Positions 49,204 through 57,148 of a DNA stretch of 64,000 nucleotides are shown one piece after another. Within the stretch, counting starts at the first letter, position 1. Every line of letters begins with the position of its first letter. Source of the DNA: Lysobacter soli (GTDB lineage Bacteria > Pseudomonadota > Gammaproteobacteria > Xanthomonadales > Xanthomonadaceae). Under the pieces are notes generated by a model. That model worked only from the letters and a program-made list of their open reading frames with translations. It had not been told where the DNA came from and did not search any database. A program made the position numbers and the translations under genes. The stretch covers positions 62,001 to 126,000 of the forward strand of contig NZ_QTJR01000002.1 of the NCBI RefSeq assembly GCF_003382285.1, given 5' to 3'.

Positions 49204-49974
49204 TCAGCGGCTGAGCACGCGGTCGAGCCAGCGCAGCATCGGCGGCAGCGCGGCGGTGTCGAGGGTTTCGTCCCGCGCAGGCGCGGCGGCGGTCGCCTCG
49301 CCCGTGCGACGCGGACGCGGCGGCAGGTATTTGTTCACTGGCTGGTAGCCCAGCTGCGGCAGCAGGTCGACGCCGCCGCGTTCGGCCACGAGCTTCGACA
49401 CCTTCGATTCCGGATCGCCGAGATCGCCGAAGTGCCGCGCGCGCGTCGGGCAGGCCTGCACGCAGGCCGGCTGGCGTTCGGATTCGGCGAGGTTCTCGTT
49501 GTAGATGCGGTCGACGCACAGCGTGCATTTCTTCATCACGCCTTCGACTTCGCTGTACTCGCGCGCGCCGTACGGGCAGGCCCACGAGCACAGCTTGCAG
49601 CCGATGCACTTGTCCTCGTCGACCAGCACGATGCCGTCCTCGGCGCGCTTGTAACTGGCGCCGGTCGGGCACACGGTCACGCACGCGGGCGTTTCGCAAT
49701 GCAGGCACGAACGCGGGAAATGCAGCGTCATCGCCGGCTGCGGCGTCGGGCTGGACGCACAACCTTCGGTGGCGGCGACCTCGTAGCTGTGCACGCGGTT
49801 GAACCACACGCCTGACGGGTCCTTGCCGTACGGTTTCTCGTCGGTGAGCGGCGCGGCGAATCCGCCGGCGTTCCATTCCTTGCAGCTTACCGCGCAGGCA
49901 TGGCAGCCCACGCAGGTGTCCAGGTCGATGACGAGCCCGAGTTTCTTCTTCGACGGCGGCGGCAGGTCGGTCAT
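49204..49974 (-). CDS. soeB: four-cluster [4Fe-4S] subunit of SoeABC/DmsABC-like oxidoreductase
   Basis: 256 residues from ATG 49974. Four cysteine groups in the usual order: DLDTCVGCHACAVSCKEWN, CLHCETPACVTVCPTGA, DKCIGCKLCSWACPYGA, and CTLCVDRIYNENLAE...CVQACPT. No leader, so it faces the cytoplasm. It relays electrons between the molybdenum subunit and the membrane anchor. A tail after residue 200 is rich in proline and arginine. Confidence 0.9.
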   Translation of the reverse strand: MTDLPPPSKKKLGLVIDLDTCVGCHACAVSCKEWNAGGFAAPLTDEKPYGKDPSGVWFNRVHSYEVAATEGCASSPTPQPAMTLHFPRSCLHCETPACVTVCPTGASYKRAEDGIVLVDEDKCIGCKLCSWACPYGAREYSEVEGVMKKCTLCVDRIYNENLAESERQPACVQACPTRARHFGDLGDPESKVSKLVAERGGVDLLPQLGYQPVNKYLPPRPRRTGEATAAAPARDETLDTAALPPMLRWLDRVLSR

Positions 49975-49982
49975 CGGAATCT

Positions 49983-50195
49983 TCAGCGTTTGCGGGAACT
50001 GATCAGCCAGACGCCGATCGCGAACAGGGCGATGCCGAAGGTCACGCTCGGCAGCATGCCGATCAGCACCGGCACGATCGACGTGCCCGTTTCGGCCGGC
50101 GCGATCGGATCGAACACGCCGAAGCTGATCAGGATCATCACCGCGAAGCCGAGCACGATGCACAGCCAGCCGGCGAGGAGTCGGATGGATTTCAT
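49983..50195 (-). CDS. 70-residue two-span membrane protein inserted in the soe operon
   Basis: 70 residues with two hydrophobic helices (about 5-27 and 42-65), ending SSRKR on a cytoplasmic face. Its ATG overlaps the soeA stop (ATGA at 50195-50192), and it ends eight bases before soeB. It is not a usual member of the Soe/Dms/Psr sets (established knowledge), which have A, B and C only. Coupling indicates it is co-produced with the large subunit. It may be an assembly factor or accessory subunit (inference). Confidence 0.72.
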   Translation of the reverse strand: MKSIRLLAGWLCIVLGFAVMILISFGVFDPIAPAETGTSIVPVLIGMLPSVTFGIALFAIGVWLISSRKR

Positions 50196-53056
50196 GACGA
50201 GGTTCCTTCGCGCTTCGCACGGAATTGCGCGCCGTAGCGCAGCGGCGCGTCATCCGCTTCGCCCATCGCCAGCGGCGCGAACTGCGGCGAGCTTTCCCTT
50301 ACCGCGCCGTCCTTCGGCGCAGAGCGCGCGATGCGCACGCGCAGGTCGAACCACGCCGCCTGCCCGGTGACGGGGTCGGCGTTGGCGTAATCGCCGCGCG
50401 GGGTGATGTCGGAAATCAGGTGGTTCAGCAGGAAACCCTCGCGGCCTTCCGGCGCGTCCTTGCCAAGCTTCCACGCGCCGCGGCGCTTGCCGATGGCATT
50501 CCACGTCCACACGGTGTCGGGCTGCACGTTCGCGGCGAATTTCGCCTGCACCGTGATCGTGCCGTGATGCGAGGTGACCTCGATCCAGTCTTCATCGCGA
50601 ATGCCGTGGCGCGCCGCGGTATCAGGATGCAGGTACAGCCAGTTGCGCGTCGCGATCTGTCGCAGCCACGCATTCTGCGAACCCCACGCGTGGTACATGA
50701 ACATCGGACGCTGGGTGACGGCGCTGAGGGGGAAGCCCTCGCGCGTGGTCTGGGCGCCCTCGAAGGGCTCGTACCACGTGGGCAGGGGATCGAAGTACGT
50801 CGCCACGCGCTCGCGATGTTCGTCCGGCGGCTGTACCGCGCCGTGGCCCTGCGCGGCGAGGCGGAATTTCTGGATCGTTTCCGAATACAACTGCAGAACG
50901 ATCGGGTCGGCGTGGCCCAGGAAGCCCATCTTCTGCGCCCAATCGAGATAGCCGCGGTTGGCCATCTTGAAATAGCGCGCGTCCTCGGGAACTTCGCTTC
51001 GCCAGAAGCCGCCGTTGTCGATGTAGCGCTGCAGCTGCTGCGGATTGGGCTGCCCCTTCGCCTCGACTTCCCCATGCGCACCGCGCCAGCCGGCGAGCAG
51101 GCCGACGCCCGGCGCGCGTTCGTGGCGGACGATGTAGTCGGCGTAATCGCGGAACTTCGGCGAGCCGTCCTCGTTCGTGAGGCCCGGCAGGCCGACGCGC
51201 GCGCCCAGGTCGATCAGCACCGACTGAAAGCCGCGAACATCACGGCCCTCGCGCTGTTTCGCCGGGTCGAGCACCGGATGGCGAATGGCGTCCGCTGCGC
51301 CGTCCGCATCGGAAATCGGCCGGTCGAGCAGGCTGATCGCGTCGAAACGTTCCAGGTACGTCGTATCGGGCAGGACGAGGTCGGCGTAGGCGACCATCTC
51401 GGAGGCGTACGCATCGGCATAGATGATGCGCGGAATGCGATACTCGCCATCGTCGCGTTTGTCGGTGAGCCACGCGATGGTCTGCGCGGTATTCATCGAC
51501 GAATTCCAGCTCATGTTCGCCATGAACATCATGAGCGTGTCGATGGGGTAGGGATCGCCCGCCCACGCGTTGCGGATGACGGTGTGCATCATGCCGTGCG
51601 CCGACAGCGGATACGCCCACGAGAACGCGTGGTCGATGCGGCGCGGCGCGCCGGCCTCGTCGACGACGAGGTCTTCGGGCCCGTGCACGAAACCCAGCGG
51701 CGCGGCGTCGAGCACGCCATTGGCCTGGCGCGCCTTGCCGGGGCGATTGGGCGGCGGCAGCGGCTTGGGGAACGGCGGCTGGTAACGGAACGAACCCGGC
51801 GCATCCACCGCGCCGAGCAGCATCTGCAGCACGTGCAGCGCGCGACACGTGTGGAAGCCATTGCTGTGCGCGCTGATGCCGCGCATCGCATGCATCGACA
51901 CCGGGCGACCCTGCATCGAATCGTGTTCGCGACCCCACGCATCGGTCCACGCGATGGGCAACTTGAACGCGCGATCGAACGCGGCTTCGGCCAGTTCGCG
52001 CGCGATGCGGCGGATCGTGTCGGCCGGAATGCCGCAGCGCTCGCTCACCGCATCGGGCGCGTACTGCGGATCGAGGTAACGCTGCGCGACCAGATGGAAC
52101 GCCGGCACCGCGCGACGGCCGTCGCGCAGCGTGTACTCGCCGACCACGCGCGGCGCGATGCCGGTGTCGTTGGCGCGCGCGAAGCGATGCGAGTCGATCG
52201 CGCACAGCGGATGGCCTTCCAGGTCACGTGCGAACAGACCGTCTTCCGCGCCGCCCGGATCGTCGATGACCAGCCAGTGCGCGTTGGTGTAGCGCACCAG
52301 GTAATCCAGGTCGATGCGATCGGCGTTGAGCAGCTCGTGGATCAGCGCGAAGGCGAACAGGCCGTCGGTGCCGGGGCGGATGCCGATCCATTCGTCGGCG
52401 ATCGCGCCATAGCCCGAGCGCACCGGGTTGACCGCGACGATCTTCGCGCCGCGCGCCTTGAGCTTGCCCAGCCCGAGCTTGATCGGATTGGAGTCGTGGT
52501 CTTCGGCCACGCCCCACAGCATCAGGTACTGCGTGTGGTCCCAGTCGGGTTCGCCGAATTCCCAGAAGCTGCCGCCCACCGTGTACAGCCCCGCGGCGGC
52601 CATGTTCACCGAGCAGAAACCGCCGTGCGCGGCGTAGTTCACGGTGCCGAACTGCTGCGCCCACCAGCCGGTGAGCGCTTGCGACTGGTCGCGACCGGTG
52701 AAGAAGGCCAGCTCGTCGGGATTGCGTTCGCGGATCGGCTTCAGCCAGGACGTGGCGATGTCCAACGCCTCGTCCCATTCGATCTCGCGGAATTCGCCCG
52801 AACCGCGCTCGCCCACGCGCAGCAGCGGCTTGTCCAGCCGCGCCGGCGAGTAGTGCTGCATGATCCCGGCCGAACCCTTGGCGCACAGCACGCCCTGGTT
52901 CACCGGGTGGTCCGGATTGCCCTGGATGTAGCGGATCTGCCCGTCGTTGAGCCACACCTTGATGCCGCATCGGCACGCGCACATGTAGCAGGTGGTGGTC
53001 TTCACCTCGTCGCCGATGCTGGGCGAGGTGTCGATGGCGGGCTCGGGCTGGCGCAT
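50192..53056 (-). CDS. soeA: SoeA-like molybdopterin (bis-MGD) oxidoreductase catalytic subunit
   Basis: 954 residues from ATG 53056. [4Fe-4S] ligands C23, C26, C30 and C58 (CYMCACRCGI...GVLCAKG). Then MGD-binding domains: WEFGEPDWDHTQYLMLWGVA, RSGYGAIADEWIGIRPGTDG, and a C-terminal MGD domain (TAARHGIRDEDWIEVTSHHG). No twin-arginine leader, so cytoplasmic, as in SoeABC sulfite dehydrogenase (quinone) and unlike Dms or Psr. The operon lacks a TorD/DmsD chaperone. Sulfite is a reasonable substrate, but thiosulfate, polysulfide or arsenic compounds are not excluded. Confidence 0.85.
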   Translation of the reverse strand: MRQPEPAIDTSPSIGDEVKTTTCYMCACRCGIKVWLNDGQIRYIQGNPDHPVNQGVLCAKGSAGIMQHYSPARLDKPLLRVGERGSGEFREIEWDEALDIATSWLKPIRERNPDELAFFTGRDQSQALTGWWAQQFGTVNYAAHGGFCSVNMAAAGLYTVGGSFWEFGEPDWDHTQYLMLWGVAEDHDSNPIKLGLGKLKARGAKIVAVNPVRSGYGAIADEWIGIRPGTDGLFAFALIHELLNADRIDLDYLVRYTNAHWLVIDDPGGAEDGLFARDLEGHPLCAIDSHRFARANDTGIAPRVVGEYTLRDGRRAVPAFHLVAQRYLDPQYAPDAVSERCGIPADTIRRIARELAEAAFDRAFKLPIAWTDAWGREHDSMQGRPVSMHAMRGISAHSNGFHTCRALHVLQMLLGAVDAPGSFRYQPPFPKPLPPPNRPGKARQANGVLDAAPLGFVHGPEDLVVDEAGAPRRIDHAFSWAYPLSAHGMMHTVIRNAWAGDPYPIDTLMMFMANMSWNSSMNTAQTIAWLTDKRDDGEYRIPRIIYADAYASEMVAYADLVLPDTTYLERFDAISLLDRPISDADGAADAIRHPVLDPAKQREGRDVRGFQSVLIDLGARVGLPGLTNEDGSPKFRDYADYIVRHERAPGVGLLAGWRGAHGEVEAKGQPNPQQLQRYIDNGGFWRSEVPEDARYFKMANRGYLDWAQKMGFLGHADPIVLQLYSETIQKFRLAAQGHGAVQPPDEHRERVATYFDPLPTWYEPFEGAQTTREGFPLSAVTQRPMFMYHAWGSQNAWLRQIATRNWLYLHPDTAARHGIRDEDWIEVTSHHGTITVQAKFAANVQPDTVWTWNAIGKRRGAWKLGKDAPEGREGFLLNHLISDITPRGDYANADPVTGQAAWFDLRVRIARSAPKDGAVRESSPQFAPLAMGEADDAPLRYGAQFRAKREGTSS

Positions 53057-53320
53057 CCGGTCATTGTGCCTGCGCGCGGCACGGGACGACACAGCCCGTG
53101 TTCCCACTGCGCTGCAGGTATTGCACGGCGTGACGGTATTTTTGCGCGTGCGTTCGCCGATGTTCCCGCCTGCGATGCCGCGCGGCGCGTCCCTCACGCG
53201 GCGTGCAAACGTGACCGCAGTATCGTAGTCGCCCGGTTCAGCGGGCCCGACGCACCCTTGCCGCTGGCGGCCGCCATGGCGCGGTGCGATCCTTTCCCTC
53301 CGCTTCCTCGACCGCGACCC

Positions 53321-54289
53321 ATGGAACGCATCGAACGCATCCACGCCCTCCACCGCATCCTCAGCGCCGCGCGCTATCCGGTCACGGTGCAGCGGCTCCA
53401 GGAGGACCTGGAATGCTCGCGGGCCACGGTCTACCGCGATCTGGCGTACCTGCGCGATTACCTGATGGCGCCGGTGGTGGGCAACGGCGAGGCGGGATTC
53501 CGCTACGACCACAGCGAAGGCGAGCGCTTCGAACTGCCCGGCCTGTGGCTCAGTTCCGAGGAACTGCATTCGCTGCTCGCCGCGCAGCAGTTGCTCGTCC
53601 GCAGCGGCGGTGGCGTGCTGTCCAATGCGCTGGCGCCTCTGCAGCACCGCATCGAGAAGCTGCTGGACGAACATGCCGGCGGACGTCGCGTGCCGGTCGA
53701 GCGCGTGCGCGTGATCCCGCACCGCACGCGCCGTCTCGACGAGACCGCGTTCCGCACCGTCGCCACCGCGGTGCTCGATCGCAAGCAGCTCAGTTTCGAA
53801 TACCGCGCGCGCTCCACCGACGAGCAGACGCGCCGAACGGTGTCGCCGCAACGCCTGACGCATTACCGCGAGAACTGGTACCTCGACGCGTGGGACCACA
53901 ACCGCGAGGCGCTGCGCAGCTTCGCGGTGGACCGCATCAGCGCGGCGAAGCTGTCGGAGACGGCCGCGCGCGACGTGCCCGACGAGGAACTCGACAAGCA
54001 CCTGGCCTCCAGCTACGGCATTTTTTCCGGCACGCCCAAGGGCTGGGCGACGATCCTCTTCACGCCGAAGGCCGCGCGCTGGGTGGCCGACGAGCACTGG
54101 CATTCGCAGCAGCAGGGGCGCTTCCTGCCCGATGGCCGTTACGAGTTGAAGGTCCCCTACAGCGCCGGCCGCGAACTGCTGATGGACGTCATGCATTACG
54201 GCAGCGATGCGGAAATCGTCGAACCGCCGGTGCTGCGCGAGCAGGCGCGCGCCTTGCTGCAACTGGCGCTTAGCAATTACGAAAGGTGA
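53321..54289 (+). CDS. HTH and WYL-domain transcriptional regulator
   Basis: 322 residues from ATG 53321. N-terminal HTH_11 domain (MERIERIHALHRILSAARY, recognition helix in LECSRATVYRDL) and WYL domain around 140-240 (AVLDRKQLSFEYRARS, LTHYRENWYLDAWDHNREAL, where the W-Y-L reads NWYLDAW). The C-terminal WCX extension follows. WYL proteins often sense nucleic-acid-related or small ligands. It is divergent from soeA by 264 bases and a candidate controller of the soe operon (inference). Confidence 0.9.
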   Translation: MERIERIHALHRILSAARYPVTVQRLQEDLECSRATVYRDLAYLRDYLMAPVVGNGEAGFRYDHSEGERFELPGLWLSSEELHSLLAAQQLLVRSGGGVLSNALAPLQHRIEKLLDEHAGGRRVPVERVRVIPHRTRRLDETAFRTVATAVLDRKQLSFEYRARSTDEQTRRTVSPQRLTHYRENWYLDAWDHNREALRSFAVDRISAAKLSETAARDVPDEELDKHLASSYGIFSGTPKGWATILFTPKAARWVADEHWHSQQQGRFLPDGRYELKVPYSAGRELLMDVMHYGSDAEIVEPPVLREQARALLQLALSNYER

Positions 54290-54299
54290 GGCAGGCCGC

Positions 54300-54468
54300 T
54301 CTCCCGCCCTGATAAGGGTTGGGGTGCGGGTCGGGGGGGCGACCGCGCTCGTACTTGCGTGGATTTCCGCAGTTCGTATTCAAGACCCTGTGCAGCGAGG
54401 CAACTGGGTATCGGCGTTGCCACTCCGTTGCCCCTCACCCCAACCCCTCTCGTGGGGAGAGGGGCTGG
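54300..54468. repeat. family B palindromes, one degenerate and one intact
   Basis: 54300-54332 is a degenerate copy (CTCTCCCGCC then AAGGGTTGGGGTG). 54431-54468 is an intact one (CCCTCACCCCAACCCCTCTC, inverted GGGGAGAGGGGCT). Between the WYL gene and the small membrane protein. The stretch between holds nothing else recognisable. Confidence 0.72.
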
Positions 54469-54533
54469 AACGCCGTCGCAGCCCCTGAGATCCCCCGCCC
54501 GCAGGCTGGCTCCATTCCAACGGAGACCGAGCC

Positions 54534-54836
54534 ATGCAGACCCGTCCCGACATCCATTCCGGCCTCGACGTCCTGATGCGCCATGCCGTCGCGATAGGAG
54601 TCGCGATCGTCGCGCTGCTGCCGGCCGCGCGCGGTTTCAGCCCGACCTTCGGCTGGATGCCGCTCTGGCTGGTCGCGATGCCGCTGTGCGCATGGTGGGC
54701 GCTGCACCGCTTCCGCATGCCGGCGGGCGAGGCCGACGAGGCCGCCGCGCCGGTCCGCATGCGTCGCCGCGCCGGGGCGCAGGCGCGTCGCCGTCGCGTG
54801 TCGATGCCGCGCAGCCGCCACTCGCAGGCCGCCTGA
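54534..54836 (+). CDS. 100-residue membrane protein with basic tail
   Basis: 100 residues, two hydrophobic segments (about 17-33 and 42-60) in a helical hairpin, then a strongly basic C-terminus (MRRRAGAQARRRRVSMPRSR) that should lie on the cytoplasmic side. GGAGA is seen upstream of the ATG. No named family is recognised. Codon use is like its neighbours, which supports a real gene. Confidence 0.68.
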   Translation: MQTRPDIHSGLDVLMRHAVAIGVAIVALLPAARGFSPTFGWMPLWLVAMPLCAWWALHRFRMPAGEADEAAAPVRMRRRAGAQARRRRVSMPRSRHSQAA

Positions 54837-54939
54837 GCGGGACGCCTGCTCCGGCACAGCCGCGCGACGTCCGGCGACGGCGGCGGCCTTCGCGCGCTGT
54901 GCTAGCGTTCCGGGTCCATTCCATGCACCCGGAGCGCCG

Positions 54940-57072
54940 ATGTCGAAGCTGTCGATCGCCTGCCAGACCCTGATGTTGTCCACGGGCCTGGCGGCCGCGA
55001 CCCTGGCCGGCGCCGCACCCAAGGAGTCCCCCGCCGTGTCCGCCGATCCCTACGCCTGGCTCGAAGACGTCACCGCCGAGCGTTCCCTCGACTGGGTCCG
55101 GGCGCACAACGCGCAGGCCGAATCCGAACTGGCCACCTCGCCGCAGTTCAAGCAGCTTGAATCCGACATCCGCGCCATCCTCGATTCCGACGCCAAGATT
55201 CCCGGCGTCGAGAAGATCGGCGACTACTACTACAACTTCTGGAAGGACAAGCAGCACGAGCGCGGCCTGTGGCGCCGCACGACGCTGGAGGAGTACCGCA
55301 AGGCGTCGCCGAAGTGGGAAACCGTCATCGACCTGGATGCCCTGAACAAGGCCGAAGGCGAGAACTGGGTGTGGCACGGCGTGGATTGCCTGCGTCCTGA
55401 CTATTCGCGCTGCCTGATCGCGCTGTCGCGCGGCGGCGCCGACGCCGACGTCACGCGCGAATTCGACCTGTCGACGAAAGCCTGGGTGAAGGACGGCTTC
55501 TTCCGCGACGAGGCCAAGGGCGCGCTCGGCTGGATAGATCGCGACACGGTGTACGTCTACACGGATTTCGGCCCCGCCCCGAATGGCGCGTCGTCGATGA
55601 CCAGCTCCGGCTACCCGCGCATCGTCAAGGAATGGAAGCGCGGCACGCCGATCGGGCAGGCCCGCGTGGTGTACGAGGGCAAGCCCACCGACATGTACAT
55701 CGCGGCGCTGCGCGACCACACGCCGGGCTTCGAGCGCGATTTCGTCAGCCGCACGCTCGCGTTCTACAATGATGAGCTGTACCTGCGCGATGCGTCGGGT
55801 GCCCTGGAGAAGATCGACGCCCCCAACTCCGCCAGCAAGTCCGTGCACCGCGAATGGCTGCTGCTCGAACTTCGCGAACCGTACGAGGCCGGCGGCAAGA
55901 CGTGGCCGGCCGGCAGCCTGATCGCCACGAACTTCGACGCCTTCATGGCAGGCAAGCGCGAGTTCACCGCGCTGTTCACGCCGACCGAGCGCACGTCGCT
56001 GGCGGGCTACACCTGGACGAAGTCGCACCTGGTGCTCAACGTGCTTGACGACGTGAAGAACCGTTTGACCGTGCTCACGCCGGCGGCGGGCGAGTGGACG
56101 CGCACCGACTTCACCGGCGCGCCGACGTTCGGCACGCTCGGCGTGTCGGCGGTCGATGCCGACGAAAGCGACGCCGTGTGGCTCACCGCCACCGATTACC
56201 TGACCCCGACGACGCTGTCGCTGGCGCAGATCGGCAGCAAGCCCGAAGTGCTCAAGACGATGCCGGTGTTCTTCGATGCGTCGAAGGACGTGATCGAGCA
56301 GCACTTCGCGACGTCGAAGGACGGCACGCGCGTGCCGTATTTCCTCGTGCGTCCGAAGAACCTGAAACTCGACGGCACCGCGCCGACGTTGCTGTACGGC
56401 TACGGCGGCTTTGAAATTTCGCTGACGCCGGCGTATTCCGGCAGCGTCGGCAAGGGCTGGCTAGAGAAGGGCGGTGTGTACGCGGTCGCCAACATCCGCG
56501 GCGGCGGCGAATACGGCCCCCGCTGGCACCAGGCCGCGCTGAAGGCCAATCGCCACAAGGCCTACGAGGACTTCGCGGCGGTCGCGCAGGACCTCATCGC
56601 GCGCAAGGTGACGTCGACGAAGCACCTGGGCATCCAGGGCGGCAGCAACGGCGGCCTGCTCACCGGCAACATGCTCACGCAGTATCCGGAGCTGTTCGGC
56701 GCGGTGGTCGTGCAGGTGCCGCTGCTGGACATGAAGCGCTACAGCCACCTGCTGGCCGGTGCGTCGTGGATGGCCGAGTACGGCGATCCGGACACGGCCG
56801 ACTGGGACTTCATCCGCACCTTCTCGCCGTACCACCTGTTCGATGCGAAGAAGACCTATCCGCCGACGCTGTTCATGACCTCCACGCGCGACGACCGCGT
56901 GCACCCCGGTCACGCCCGCAAGATGGCGGCGAAGATGCTCGACGCCGGCAAGGACGTGCGCTATTACGAGAACATCGAGGGCGGCCACGGCGGTTCGGCC
57001 AACAACGCCCAGGCCGCGCATATGAGCGCGCTCGCCTTCACGTTCCTGTGGAACGAACTGGGCGGCAAGTAA
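54940..57072 (+). CDS. secreted S9A prolyl oligopeptidase-family serine peptidase
   Basis: 710 residues. Signal peptide about 1-25 (LAAATLAGA). An N-terminal seven-blade propeller starts at DPYAWLEDVTAERSLDWVRA. The C-terminal hydrolase has GIQGGSNGGLLTG with nucleophile S569, D651 in TSTRDDRVHP and H683 in EGGHGGSAN. It cleaves short peptides, usually after proline or with broader choice. In tandem with an oligopeptidase B-like gene. Export makes it periplasmic or extracellular. Confidence 0.92.
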   Translation: MSKLSIACQTLMLSTGLAAATLAGAAPKESPAVSADPYAWLEDVTAERSLDWVRAHNAQAESELATSPQFKQLESDIRAILDSDAKIPGVEKIGDYYYNFWKDKQHERGLWRRTTLEEYRKASPKWETVIDLDALNKAEGENWVWHGVDCLRPDYSRCLIALSRGGADADVTREFDLSTKAWVKDGFFRDEAKGALGWIDRDTVYVYTDFGPAPNGASSMTSSGYPRIVKEWKRGTPIGQARVVYEGKPTDMYIAALRDHTPGFERDFVSRTLAFYNDELYLRDASGALEKIDAPNSASKSVHREWLLLELREPYEAGGKTWPAGSLIATNFDAFMAGKREFTALFTPTERTSLAGYTWTKSHLVLNVLDDVKNRLTVLTPAAGEWTRTDFTGAPTFGTLGVSAVDADESDAVWLTATDYLTPTTLSLAQIGSKPEVLKTMPVFFDASKDVIEQHFATSKDGTRVPYFLVRPKNLKLDGTAPTLLYGYGGFEISLTPAYSGSVGKGWLEKGGVYAVANIRGGGEYGPRWHQAALKANRHKAYEDFAAVAQDLIARKVTSTKHLGIQGGSNGGLLTGNMLTQYPELFGAVVVQVPLLDMKRYSHLLAGASWMAEYGDPDTADWDFIRTFSPYHLFDAKKTYPPTLFMTSTRDDRVHPGHARKMAAKMLDAGKDVRYYENIEGGHGGSANNAQAAHMSALAFTFLWNELGGK

Positions 57073-57079
57073 CGCGTTC

Positions 57080-57110
57080 TCCCTCCCCTGCGAGCAGGGG
57101 AGGGGCTGGA
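57080..57110. repeat. family B-like palindrome (CCCTCCCCTG type)
   Basis: CCCTCCCCTGCGAGCAGGGG followed by AGGGGCTGG, in the short gap between the two S9A peptidase genes. The same type lies inside the pectinesterase gene at 24701. Confidence 0.7.
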
Positions 57111-57148
57111 AATCGAGCCGTTGTCCAACGCACAACCGGACCCCATCC

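Noticed and set aside
50225-54289. Very long plus-strand open frame (over 1300 codons) opposite soeA
   Set aside because: It is the antisense shadow of soeA. The only protein-like part is its end, the WYL regulator from 53321, which has its own start.
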